In this document: piece after piece, positions 1 to 6,846 of the stretch
Layout of the letters: every line of letters starts with the position of its first letter
Position numbering within the stretch: position 1 is the stretch's first letter
NCBI GenBank assembly: GCA_001801515.1
Contig: MGXX01000040.1
Location: 1-12,223, forward strand
Direction: 5' to 3'
From: Gammaproteobacteria bacterium RIFCSPHIGHO2_12_FULL_38_11
GTDB taxonomy: Bacteria > Pseudomonadota > Gammaproteobacteria > Coxiellales > Coxiellaceae
DNA: 12,223 nucleotides
The notes under the pieces: model-generated
Databases searched by the model: none
What the model was told of the DNA's origin: nothing
What the model saw: only the letters and a program-made list of their open reading frames with translations
Translations under genes and position numbers: made by a program

Positions 1-2189
1 TCATCGTTTCTGCTTCGCTTAAGCGATTCTGCACTTTGACTTTGCCGCAACAAATCAAAATCAATCCTCTTAGCTTCAACCTGAAGAAGCAGTACACTTA
101 AACACGGACTCAAAGCCACGTTTTGGGGTAAATTCTTAAAAATAAGTATTTTATCTATCAACGCTTTCGTTGTAAGCGCCCTGTTGCTTTTAATCATCTC
201 GGATAGCGAATACATTAATAAACTTAATTTTCTAATGCCGCCCACCATAGATTGTTCAATGAATTTAAGTGCCAATAGAATTTGACAAAAATCATAAGGA
301 GGCCTAGCCAACCTCGCCGTATTGCTCACCAACGTAAAATAATTCATCACATTACTTTGTCTAGCGGGTTGGCAATTAAAGGCATCAATTGCAAAAAATA
401 TTTTTTTATACATATCTTCTGAAAAAAAGTTAAGCTCAAATACTTTTTTTGCTGCATCATGCAAAAAATTAATATCTGTTGACATGCCATCAAGAATTAA
501 ATCACACAAAACAAGATTGTTGTTATAAATCGCTTTTTCAAATATTGATTTATTATCTCCAAACCGCAATTGAACCCAGTTATTATGATCACACTCAAAA
601 TAATGACTCGTCAAATAACGCAAAATAACAAGCAACAATTCTGAATTCTTAATAAAAACCAAGGCATCAAGAAGAATTCGACGGTGCGTTGCCTTTTTTT
701 CTTCTACATCAAGCAGCGCATTTAAAGGAAATTTTCTTAAAATGCAGTTGAGATTAAACCGACGAGGAGGAGCAGTTTTCCGATATTGGTGCTCAATAAA
801 TAATGCTTTCAGCGCATTTGAACTAAAAGGGTAATGTGTTTTTAAAAAAACATCCGGGAATATTTTTTTAATTGCATTCATCTGAGAAAGAAATGATAAC
901 CACTCTAACTCAAACGCATCATAAACACCCTTCTTGTCATCAAAACATTTTTCCAATGCTTTCTCATAGCCTTTTATTTTATTAATGCAAAACGTCTGAA
1001 TACCAGAGAGTTTTTTCAAAGCAAATATTTCATCATCAGAAAGGTTTTCAGAGCGCATCGCAAATTCGAAAATATTTTCTTGCATTGTTAAAATAAACGA
1101 TGAAGTGTAATTTTGAGTGTCTTTTTCCAGCTGATTAAAAAGCGCAGTAAGCATAATAATCGACGGTGTTGCGGTATGGTTAGCGAAAACCGGATTTAAG
1201 CATTTTTTAAGTTTATTTTCGGTCAACATGGAAATTAAGTGGTTATTGCATGCTGCAAAATAAAGAAAAAAATAATTTTTGGATAACAGATTGTAAAATT
1301 CGTTTTTATGCATCACAGAGAACAGACAGGCAGTCACCTGCACAAACGCAGTCGGATTGCCAACATCTAAAGTTTGACTAATAATAGCCTGTTTTAATGT
1401 AAATAACATATCATAAGCATTGTTTTGTTTAAGATAATCAAATGCAATTATATGGTGCTTGTTGGTAAAATCGAGCAATGTAATAAAATTAAGCTGAAAC
1501 AAGCGATATAAACTATCGACAAGTTCATTCTCATAGCAAAAATCAAATGGCGGAAGCGCTGGAATAACATAATGTTTTTCAACTACGCATTCATGGCCTA
1601 ATTCATTTTTCTCAATGACTATTCGCTCAAGAGAATGATCGTGCGTAAATTCTTCGTTAAATAAATTAGTGGAGATAAACTTTCCGTCAGCAGGTTTATC
1701 AAACGTTGTACCACGTATGCCACAATAAGTTTTTCGAGCAAGCGTCACTAAATCATCCAGTGTGTCCCAATAATCAGAATTTAATTCAAATGTTTCACTA
1801 ACTTGATCGATATCTTCAGAAGAATAAGACTGATCATGAAACGATTTAACTGAATCACATTCACGCGCAACATTTTCTTTATTAACAGCAATCAGGATGG
1901 CTGGCATTTTTTTAAAAAATAATATTGATTCTGCATCATCTTGATTCGATATATGCTCAATAAAAAAATGGTGAAGAAAACCTGAATCAATAATACTTTG
2001 TGCAGAAATTCTGTTATCTAACAACCACCACAAAAATGCAGACAGTGACAATAAATCATGGAAATACATTTTAGCCAGCTTTATTAAGGAAAGTGGATTT
2101 TCCTCTATTGCCAAATAGGCATCAAACCCCTGTTTTATTCTTCTGATTGCAGATAACTCATCTGGCGATATAGTGACTGATTCACGCAT
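1..2189 (-). CDS. Large mostly helical protein of unknown function, partial (3' end beyond the window)
   Basis: An uninterrupted minus-strand frame runs from ATG at 2189 to the left edge without a stop, giving at least 729 codons. I do not recognise the family. The product is rich in Leu, Ile, Phe, Asn and Lys, has no signal peptide or obvious membrane segments, and looks like a long series of amphipathic helices. Around residues 535-567 the segment SIFEKAIYNNNLVLCDLILD resembles a degenerate ankyrin repeat, and no catalytic motif is visible. The start lies 16 bases after the hemB stop, with a weak GAGTGG as possible Shine-Dalgarno; an in-frame GTG at 2201 is an alternative. It is therefore probably the distal gene of the lipoprotein-hemB transcript. 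Size, solenoid look and AT-rich composition are like those of Legionella/Coxiella effector candidates, but that is inference. The reading frame is certain; the function is unknown. Confidence 0.85.
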   Translation of the reverse strand, partial: MRESVTISPDELSAIRRIKQGFDAYLAIEENPLSLIKLAKMYFHDLLSLSAFLWWLLDNRISAQSIIDSGFLHHFFIEHISNQDDAESILFFKKMPAILIAVNKENVARECDSVKSFHDQSYSSEDIDQVSETFELNSDYWDTLDDLVTLARKTYCGIRGTTFDKPADGKFISTNLFNEEFTHDHSLERIVIEKNELGHECVVEKHYVIPALPPFDFCYENELVDSLYRLFQLNFITLLDFTNKHHIIAFDYLKQNNAYDMLFTLKQAIISQTLDVGNPTAFVQVTACLFSVMHKNEFYNLLSKNYFFLYFAACNNHLISMLTENKLKKCLNPVFANHTATPSIIMLTALFNQLEKDTQNYTSSFILTMQENIFEFAMRSENLSDDEIFALKKLSGIQTFCINKIKGYEKALEKCFDDKKGVYDAFELEWLSFLSQMNAIKKIFPDVFLKTHYPFSSNALKALFIEHQYRKTAPPRRFNLNCILRKFPLNALLDVEEKKATHRRILLDALVFIKNSELLLVILRYLTSHYFECDHNNWVQLRFGDNKSIFEKAIYNNNLVLCDLILDGMSTDINFLHDAAKKVFELNFFSEDMYKKIFFAIDAFNCQPARQSNVMNYFTLVSNTARLARPPYDFCQILLALKFIEQSMVGGIRKLSLLMYSLSEMIKSNRALTTKALIDKILIFKNLPQNVALSPCLSVLLLQVEAKRIDFDLLRQSQSAESLKRSRND

Positions 2190-2205
2190 AATTTTATCCA
2201 CTCTG

Positions 2206-3180
2206 TTATACAGTACGGGCAAACTCTTTCGCAAAATAGGTAATAATAAAATCGGCACCCGCCCGTTTAATAGATAGTAAACTTTCTATCATAGCCGCAT
2301 CATGATTAATCCAATTTTTTTCTGCAGCCGCTTTTATCATCGCAAACTCACCGCTGACCTGGTAAGCACCCAAGGGTATTTCAGGAAATTGTTGTTTAAC
2401 TCGGCAAACAATGTCTAAATAATTTTGTGCGGGTTTCACCATTAACATATCCGCCCCTTCTGCAACATCCAACTGTACTTCACGCAAAGCTTCATTTGCA
2501 TTCGCTGTATTCATTTGATAACTTTTACGATCACCCGATTTTGGTGCACCTTCAGCAGCCTCGCGAAACGGACCATAAAAACTCGATGCATATTTCACAG
2601 CATAACTTAAAATGGGCGTTTCATCGAAATTATTTGTATCTAATGCAGCGCGAATAGCCGAAACCATTCCATCCATCATGCCACTGGGCGCAACAATATC
2701 AGCTCCTGCTTTCGCATGTGAAACAGCTTGTTTTGTAAGTAATTCGAGCGTTGAGTCATTATCAACGCAATTATTTTTAATGACACCACAATGCCCATGA
2801 TCAGTATATTCACACAAACAAATATCAGAAATAATTAATAATTCAGGTGCAATTTTTTTAATTAACTTTATCGCCGTTTGAATAATACCATTCTCATCCA
2901 GTGACGCAGAACCCACCGCGTCTTTTTCATATGGAATACCAAATAAAATAACAGCCGGGATTTTTAATGCAAGAATTTCTGCAATTTCTTTTTCAAGCTG
3001 ATCAACACTTAACTGAAAATGTTTAGGCATCGATAAAATCGGATGACGAATATTTTTTCCAGCTTTAATAAATAACGGCAACACGAGATCGGAAACAGTT
3101 ACTGTATTTTCTTGTAAAAACGTCCGAAGCGCCGGTGTTCGGCGCAAACGACGGGGACGAACTACGATGCGATTTTCCAT
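2206..3180 (-). CDS. hemB: Delta-aminolevulinic acid dehydratase (porphobilinogen synthase)
   Basis: Condenses two 5-aminolevulinate molecules to porphobilinogen, an early cytosolic step of haem synthesis. The whole family signature is visible. The zinc-type cysteine cluster DICLCEYTDHGHCG has Cys at 121, 123 and 131. The first Schiff-base lysine is K196 (AVKYASSFYGPFREA) and the second is K249 in DMLMVKPAQNYLD. I chose ATG 3180 because it gives 324 residues, the length of the E. coli enzyme, starting MENRIVVRPRRLRR. An in-frame GTG at 3201 would add seven residues. Neither start has a good Shine-Dalgarno. The start lies inside the end of the upstream lipoprotein gene (overlap 19 bases), so translational coupling is likely. 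The three cysteines indicate a zinc-dependent rather than magnesium-only enzyme. Nothing looks damaged. Confidence 0.97.
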   Translation of the reverse strand: MENRIVVRPRRLRRTPALRTFLQENTVTVSDLVLPLFIKAGKNIRHPILSMPKHFQLSVDQLEKEIAEILALKIPAVILFGIPYEKDAVGSASLDENGIIQTAIKLIKKIAPELLIISDICLCEYTDHGHCGVIKNNCVDNDSTLELLTKQAVSHAKAGADIVAPSGMMDGMVSAIRAALDTNNFDETPILSYAVKYASSFYGPFREAAEGAPKSGDRKSYQMNTANANEALREVQLDVAEGADMLMVKPAQNYLDIVCRVKQQFPEIPLGAYQVSGEFAMIKAAAEKNWINHDAAMIESLLSIKRAGADFIITYFAKEFARTV

Positions 3181-3638
3181 GAGCCATCTGCTTGACGACA
3201 CGCTCTGCCATAGGCCTTTTGTGTTTTACCATTAACAGTCACGATTGTTTGGTATTCACGGCAATAACGATGGCTAGAAGATTGATAATTTTTGATTGGT
3301 TTAACAGTGTAGGTCACTGGTCTACCGTTTGGACCCGCTTTATCACTAGTCCAAGTCGCTTCTTGATTCACTGGCGTATTGATAATCGCACTTTGCATAT
3401 TGATTCTATCTTGACGATCCATATACTGACCCACTTGGTCACCAATAATGCCGCCCAACAAGGCACCACCGATTACCCCATAAACATTACCACCCGATAA
3501 TGCGCCACCCAACAAACCGCCACCAACTGCACCTGCTGCCGTTGATCCAGGAACATTATTACCTGGCGTACAACCCGCCATATTAAGTGACGCTACCACA
3601 ACCAACCCCGCCAATAGGTATTTTTTAACGTTTTTCAT
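3162..3638 (-). CDS. Glycine-zipper outer-membrane lipoprotein, RT0821/Lpp0805 (17 kDa antigen-like) family
   Basis: A 158-residue exported lipoprotein. Residues 1-22 are a lipoprotein signal peptide (KK, then a hydrophobic core) ending in the lipobox NMAGC, so Cys23 should be the lipidated N-terminus. Residues about 35-70 form a glycine zipper (AAGAVGGGLLGGALSGG, then GGALLGGIIGDQVG), a membrane-associating motif shared with the Rickettsia 17 kDa antigen. The C-terminal part (about 90-158) carries the conserved YCREYQTIVTVNGKTQKAYG and ACRQADGSWKI blocks with two cysteines. A good Shine-Dalgarno (GGAG, about 8 bases before ATG) supports this start. A TATCAT -10-like hexamer lies at 3663-3658, without a convincing -35. 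It is the first gene of the hemB operon, and its last 19 bases overlap the hemB start. The exact role, likely envelope integrity or surface antigen, is not shown by the sequence. Confidence 0.92.
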   Translation of the reverse strand: MKNVKKYLLAGLVVVASLNMAGCTPGNNVPGSTAAGAVGGGLLGGALSGGNVYGVIGGALLGGIIGDQVGQYMDRQDRINMQSAIINTPVNQEATWTSDKAGPNGRPVTYTVKPIKNYQSSSHRYCREYQTIVTVNGKTQKAYGRACRQADGSWKIAS

Positions 3639-3710
3639 GTGTATTCTCCAGAAAGTAATGATAATGCATATTACTGTGGTTTTTTAGTGCGCGCAACACA
3701 CGATCGCGCT

Positions 3711-3716
3711 TATAAT
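3711..3716 (+). promoter_or_regulatory. Candidate -10 box of the Mpo1-like gene
   Basis: A perfect TATAAT lies 24 bases before the start codon. The -35 position (about 3688-3693) is TGCGCG, a poor match, so the promoter may need an activator. It lies divergent from the lipoprotein gene. Confidence 0.5.
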
Positions 3717-3730
3717 AACTGTACATATTT

Positions 3731-3736
3731 AGGAGG
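3731..3736 (+). promoter_or_regulatory. Ribosome binding site that fixes the Mpo1-like start
   Basis: A perfect AGGAGG four bases before ATG 3741. It decides this start over an in-frame ATG at 3639, which would add 34 residues of non-family sequence and overlap the divergent lipoprotein's leader. Confidence 0.85.
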
Positions 3737-3740
3737 CGCT

Positions 3741-4214
3741 ATGAAATCACTCGAATTGCAACTGTCTGTTTACCAACAACAACACAGCCATAAAATAAAC
3801 AACATCTTGAATTATATTGGCGTCCCTGCCGTTATTTTTTCATTGCTAATGGTTTTCAATTGGATCAGCATCGACCTTGCTACCAAATTTCAAATTTCAT
3901 TTTCAGTTATTTTTGTTGTTGGGGTGTTAATTTATTATTTTTTATTACACAAAAAATTAGCCATCGCTGCTGCGATTGTCGCCATCCCACTCACGATCAT
4001 CGCAGCTTGGGTTGCAAAGCCTTTTCCAAACAGCTTCAGCGGCAGTATTTTTTTAATTTTATTTATAGGTGGATGGATTTTACAATTAATTGGAACCTAT
4101 TTTGAAAAACTAAAACCTATTTCATTATTAAGTACAACGCAATTGTTAATTGGGCCGCTATTTGTGTTAATTAAATTATTAGCAGTACTAAAATTAACGC
4201 GGTTTGTGATGTGA
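3741..4214 (+). CDS. Mpo1/DUF962 (YGL010w-like) family multi-pass membrane protein, with family histidines replaced
   Basis: A 157-residue integral membrane protein with about five hydrophobic segments (near 24-45, 52-69, 72-92, 102-120 and 131-152). The N-terminal block, SVYQQQHSHKINNILNYIGV followed by P, and the block WILQLIGTYFEKLKP fit the Mpo1/DUF962 family. Yeast Mpo1 of this family is an iron-dependent dioxygenase that shortens 2-hydroxy fatty acids in the membrane. By my by-eye alignment, two positions usually occupied by His in the family are different: Asn24 (in place of the His of the H-x-x-G-x-P block) and Thr119 (in place of the His after the IG of the second block). Only His15 and His17 remain near the first block. 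The enzyme may therefore be inactive or have another role. It is monocistronic, convergent with the U-box gene. The family is fairly sure; the activity is uncertain. Confidence 0.85.
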   Translation: MKSLELQLSVYQQQHSHKINNILNYIGVPAVIFSLLMVFNWISIDLATKFQISFSVIFVVGVLIYYFLLHKKLAIAAAIVAIPLTIIAAWVAKPFPNSFSGSIFLILFIGGWILQLIGTYFEKLKPISLLSTTQLLIGPLFVLIKLLAVLKLTRFVM

Positions 4215-4218
4215 TTTT

Positions 4219-4245
4219 CTTACGCCGCTTAAGCTCAAAATGCAA
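4219..4245 (-). repeat. Remnant of an antitoxin 3' end; direct repeat with 6323-6359
   Basis: The 18-base string CTTAAGCTCAAAATGCAA and the 10-base string CTTACGCCGC (plus strand) both recur at the end of the intact antitoxin gene (6342-6359 and 6323-6332), in the same order and orientation. This copy lacks about 10 bases between them. On the minus strand it reads HFELK followed by a changed tail. It lies in the 67-base gap between the Mpo1-like gene and the U-box gene, so the two copies bracket the U-box gene. No terminator hairpin is seen in this gap. Confidence 0.7.
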
Positions 4246-4281
4246 AAAGGATAAATAACAACCTCGGTTCAAAAAATAATT

Positions 4282-6129
4282 TTACATCATCGTGCAACGA
4301 CGTTTATCTGACTGGTCGTGAGAGTGTGCTCGCCTGTGCGGCATAAGTTCTGACTGACAACTGTTTTTGCTCGAAATAAGTTTTTGTAGGAATTGGCGAC
4401 CGGCCTCACCCCGCCCCACATCCACCCCGCCCCCCGGCCGCCGGGTAGGGGGAGGGGCAGCGGCCCAATTAAATCCCAAATGAGAACAAGAACGCGCGCG
4501 CGGAAAAAAATAATAACCACGATCATGTTGAAATTCAAAACCATCTTTTAGGGCTTCTGGGCGCCAATTTGAATCTTGATCCACTTTGACGAGATACCAG
4601 AGACCTTGCGAGAACGCTTGTCCAACACAGGCAGGGACAAAACACTGTATAAATCCGATGATTTGACACCAAAATAATCTGCGTTTATTTAAGGTAGGGT
4701 CGAGTGAAGCGTCACGCTCACATCGATCGCAGAATGTATTATAAAGCTCAAGGGCGCGTAGTAAGTAATATGGATTAAATATACTTTCACCCAAGAATCG
4801 TTTTGCAGATACTTCTCTAAAGCGATTGAATTTTTCCGTGAATAATAATTGCTCAAACGATTTTCGTCGGGTTGCATCACCTTGTTCGTCAAATCTCGCG
4901 CCGTTAAGACTTAATGCCATATCGAGTTCTGCAGGAGTTGCTTGTGAAATAGCGCCCAGCATCAATTCCAGCAAATGAAATGTTTCAGCCTTGTGTTTTT
5001 GTTCTTGAACACAGGCATCGAAACCATTTGGAAAAAGTGCTGCATATTGCGTGTCGATTTCTGTTTTATCATTTGCATCAAAATAAGATTGGATGATTTC
5101 ACACATGCCTTGATGCTTGATATCCGATGCAATTAATTCCGGATGAAGCGATACATCACCTGCAGCTGCTGCTGCCTGCAGCAATGTCATGTTTTCAATT
5201 GTTTTACCGGAGTAATCGATAATGGGTGTGGTCGCAACAGAGGTTAACACTGTTTTTAATAATTGAGGATCATCCTGTTTTAATTGCTCCAGCATTTCTC
5301 GAACTTTTGTTCTTTGTCCATAAACCACTTGCTGCATGATATCGTTCACGGCATCGCAAGGACTATAATTGGCTTCTGCGTTATCACGGGGGTGTGAAAA
5401 TAATCTGGCTGTTCTGACAAATTCATATCGTGCTTTGTTAAACTCAGATAGTTGTTCTGCCGTTATTTTGGCTCTGATGGCTTGCTCTTGCATTGCAAGT
5501 TCAATCGTCGGATTAAGCCATTCTTCAATACTTTTTCCATCAACTTGGATTTTTAATGATTCGACAGAAATTTCGGCAATTCCAAAAAAATATTTTCCTG
5601 ATGCAATTTTTAATTTTTTGCGTAATAAATCACGACCTGATTGCGTGCTGGCTAATATTGCAATGGGGGATTTGCCTGCATGTGTTCCTTCAGCTGCTTT
5701 GTCGTTGAGATGATTGGTGGCATTTGCTAATAGTTCACTATAACGTTCACCAATGGGTGTTTTTAATCCTTCTTCGAGCAAAGTTTTTCCTTTCTCATCA
5801 ATCACTTTTTTTTGATTCACTATTTTTACAAATTGATTCATATTGAAATGAATATCATTGTGCGTGACAACAGGGTTACCAGCGTCATCTCTAAATGCCA
5901 ACGCTCTTTTCAGCTCGGATTCAAGCATGCTTTTAAAAATCGGGGGACAAGGTATCCAGGATAAAACTGATTCACGACAGCATGGACAACGACCAGGGCT
6001 TTCTAATTTATCTTTTGCGTCCGATTCAATCAGGTGGCCACAAGGTACCGACATAACAGGATCGAAAAATAGTTCAGACAATATGGGGCACGTTAACAGA
6101 ACAACATCAGGTGGAGTTTGTCGACTCAC
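4282..6129 (-). CDS. U-box domain protein, candidate secreted E3 ubiquitin ligase effector
   Basis: A 615-residue protein with an N-terminal U-box, a domain that binds ubiquitin-conjugating enzymes in eukaryotes and in effectors such as Legionella LubX and GobX. The U-box spans about residues 13-75: CPILSELFFDPV, then PCGHLIE, then CPCCRES. The second Cys of a RING finger is absent, which favours U-box. Residues about 270-380 contain an ankyrin-like helical repeat (IIDYSGKTIENMTLLQAAAA, then a GD and helix pairs), a style I associate with Legionella effectors. There is no signal peptide or membrane segment. The GTG at 6129 is preferred because AGGA lies 8 bases upstream; a GTG at 6144 has no Shine-Dalgarno. 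Near the C-terminus, residues about 555-578 are encoded by a tract of 80 % GC, unlike the rest. The bracketing antitoxin-derived repeats suggest acquisition or rearrangement. U-box: likely. Secretion and ligase activity: inference. Confidence 0.85.
   Translation of the reverse strand: MSRQTPPDVVLLTCPILSELFFDPVMSVPCGHLIESDAKDKLESPGRCPCCRESVLSWIPCPPIFKSMLESELKRALAFRDDAGNPVVTHNDIHFNMNQFVKIVNQKKVIDEKGKTLLEEGLKTPIGERYSELLANATNHLNDKAAEGTHAGKSPIAILASTQSGRDLLRKKLKIASGKYFFGIAEISVESLKIQVDGKSIEEWLNPTIELAMQEQAIRAKITAEQLSEFNKARYEFVRTARLFSHPRDNAEANYSPCDAVNDIMQQVVYGQRTKVREMLEQLKQDDPQLLKTVLTSVATTPIIDYSGKTIENMTLLQAAAAAGDVSLHPELIASDIKHQGMCEIIQSYFDANDKTEIDTQYAALFPNGFDACVQEQKHKAETFHLLELMLGAISQATPAELDMALSLNGARFDEQGDATRRKSFEQLLFTEKFNRFREVSAKRFLGESIFNPYYLLRALELYNTFCDRCERDASLDPTLNKRRLFWCQIIGFIQCFVPACVGQAFSQGLWYLVKVDQDSNWRPEALKDGFEFQHDRGYYFFPRARSCSHLGFNWAAAPPPTRRPGGGVDVGRGEAGRQFLQKLISSKNSCQSELMPHRRAHSHDQSDKRRCTMM
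4401..4470. repeat. GC-rich tract with direct and inverted repeats and a G-quadruplex motif
   Basis: 56 of 70 bases are G or C in an otherwise AT-rich region. It contains the direct repeat CACCCCGCCCC at 4407-4417 and 4423-4433, and the inverted repeat GGCCGC (4436-4441) / GCGGCC (4460-4465). The minus (coding) strand of 4409-4435 has four G-runs of at least four, with loops of 1, 7 and 1 bases, which fits the canonical G-quadruplex pattern. It lies inside the 3' part of the U-box gene. An alternating CG run follows at about 4495-4502. Confidence 0.8.
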
Positions 6130-6137
6130 GGGGATAA

Positions 6138-6141
6138 TCCT
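6138..6141 (-). promoter_or_regulatory. Ribosome binding site supporting the U-box GTG start at 6129
   Basis: AGGA on the minus strand with an 8-base spacer to GTG 6129. The alternative GTG at 6144 lies upstream of this motif and has only AT-rich sequence before it. Confidence 0.55.
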
Positions 6142-6191
6142 CACAATTTATGCTTAACGTTACAGAATATGGAATATTGTACAGATTGATT

Positions 6192-6208
6192 GTTAAGTGT
6201 TTCTTAAA
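6192..6208 (-). promoter_or_regulatory. PmrA-like direct repeat upstream of the U-box gene
   Basis: On the minus strand TTTAAG and CTTAAC are separated by AAACA, fitting YTTAA-N6-YTTAA, the published form of the PmrA box. A weak -10-like TATTCT (6169-6164) lies about 22 bases downstream, giving a short leader before GTG 6129. PmrA controls many Dot/Icm effector genes in Legionella and Coxiella. Such AT-rich pairs also arise by chance here, so confidence is low. Confidence 0.35.
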
Positions 6209-6310
6209 AATTCGAGAAAATCGGTTGCGGCACTTTTAGAAAACATCTTCCTTTTACATTGTCTCAGCAAATGGGAATAAAATTGATGTTATGGATGTCG
6301 ATATTGGCTT

Positions 6311-6324
6311 AGGAACATGTTCCT
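6311..6324. promoter_or_regulatory. Perfect 14-bp palindrome AGGAACATGTTCCT
   Basis: A perfect dyad that touches the last base of the antitoxin stop codon and lies about 180 bases before the U-box start. It has no spacer loop and no T-run, so it looks more like a protein-binding dyad than a terminator. The rest of 6145-6310 shows only the possible PmrA-like box and no gene. Confidence 0.35.
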
Positions 6325-6359
6325 TACGCCGCCTTGCTCACCTTAAGCTCAAAATGCAA
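6323..6359 (-). repeat. Direct-repeat partner of 4219-4245 (end of the antitoxin gene)
   Basis: The intact copy, coding for LHFELKVSKAA and the stop of the antitoxin gene. Its two identical blocks are 6323-6332 and 6342-6359. See the remnant copy on the other side of the U-box gene. Confidence 0.7.
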
Positions 6360-6683
6360 GCCTTGGCGCTCAAACATATCTTCCAATGCTAATTGCACAA
6401 AAAATTCTTCGGAATATTCCAAAATTTTAGCAAACTCTACTGCTTTTTTCAGGCTTACTTCTTTGCGATTTTTTTCAAGATCACACAAGTAGGATTTTGA
6501 AACGCCGAGTTTTTTCGCAAAATCGCTTTGCTTAATCTCATCACATTGGCGAATAGCTTGAATAGTTTCACCTAATGTCAAACGGCCACCAGTCAGTGCT
6601 TCCAAGAAAGGTAATGCTGGCACACTTTTTTTCTGAACAATGATTTTTTTTGGCCGTTTTCTTTTTAATGCTTTAGTAGTCAT
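6324..6683 (-). CDS. XRE-family antitoxin, HigA-like
   Basis: A 119-residue DNA-binding antitoxin, expected to bind the upstream toxin and repress the shared promoter. A basic N-terminal tail (KALKRKRPKK) is followed by LTGGRLTLGETIQAIR and a Cro/C1-type helix-turn-helix at about 38-92, with QSDFAKKLGVSKSYLCDLEK as turn and recognition helix. A conserved tail FFVQLALEDMFERQGLHFEL closes the protein. The start at ATG 6683 is chosen because AGGAG lies 10 bases upstream and the family begins here. The frame stays open to an ATG at 6812, but those 43 extra residues are encoded by an inserted palindromic element and are probably artefactual. Before the insertion the antitoxin start overlapped the toxin stop; now 175 bases separate them. 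The protein itself looks intact. Confidence 0.92.
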   Translation of the reverse strand: MTTKALKRKRPKKIIVQKKSVPALPFLEALTGGRLTLGETIQAIRQCDEIKQSDFAKKLGVSKSYLCDLEKNRKEVSLKKAVEFAKILEYSEEFFVQLALEDMFERQGLHFELKVSKAA

Positions 6684-6693
6684 GCTTATTAAT

Positions 6694-6698
6694 CTCCT
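6694..6698 (-). promoter_or_regulatory. Antitoxin ribosome binding site preserved at the element junction
   Basis: AGGAG on the minus strand, 10 bases before ATG 6683. It partly lies in the CAGG copy that flanks the inserted element, which explains why the insertion did not destroy it. Confidence 0.7.
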
Positions 6699-6729
6699 GG
6701 GAACAGGTACGAAATAAGTCGTACAACTG
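6699..6729 (+). repeat. Terminal inverted repeat of the palindromic element, antitoxin side
   Basis: 31 bases that are the exact reverse complement of 6847-6877. Matching stops sharply on both sides. Confidence 0.95.
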
Positions 6730-6846
6730 ATCGCCCAATATGACGTGATCTTTAAATGTTTTTCATTCGAAAATGTTCGAAATGCAATAAGCATTCCTTC
6801 ACATTTTCTCAATCAAAACATTTAAATCTCACGCCATCTTGGCCAC

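Noticed and set aside
2427..2800. Plus-strand frames over hemB
   Set aside because: Shadows of the conserved hemB coding sequence, with no ribosome binding site or homology.
3639..3740. Upstream ATG for the Mpo1-like protein
   Set aside because: The sequence is the leader between divergent genes, contains the TATAAT, and ATG 3741 has a perfect AGGAGG.
4287..4544. 85-residue frame overlapping the U-box 3' end (Pro/Leu/Gly rich)
   Set aside because: It is the alternate frame of the GC-rich tract within a longer gene whose own frame is continuous; no ribosome binding site.
6684..6812. 43-residue N-terminal extension of the antitoxin from ATG 6812
   Set aside because: The extra codons lie within the inserted palindromic element; the family start at 6683 has AGGAG upstream.
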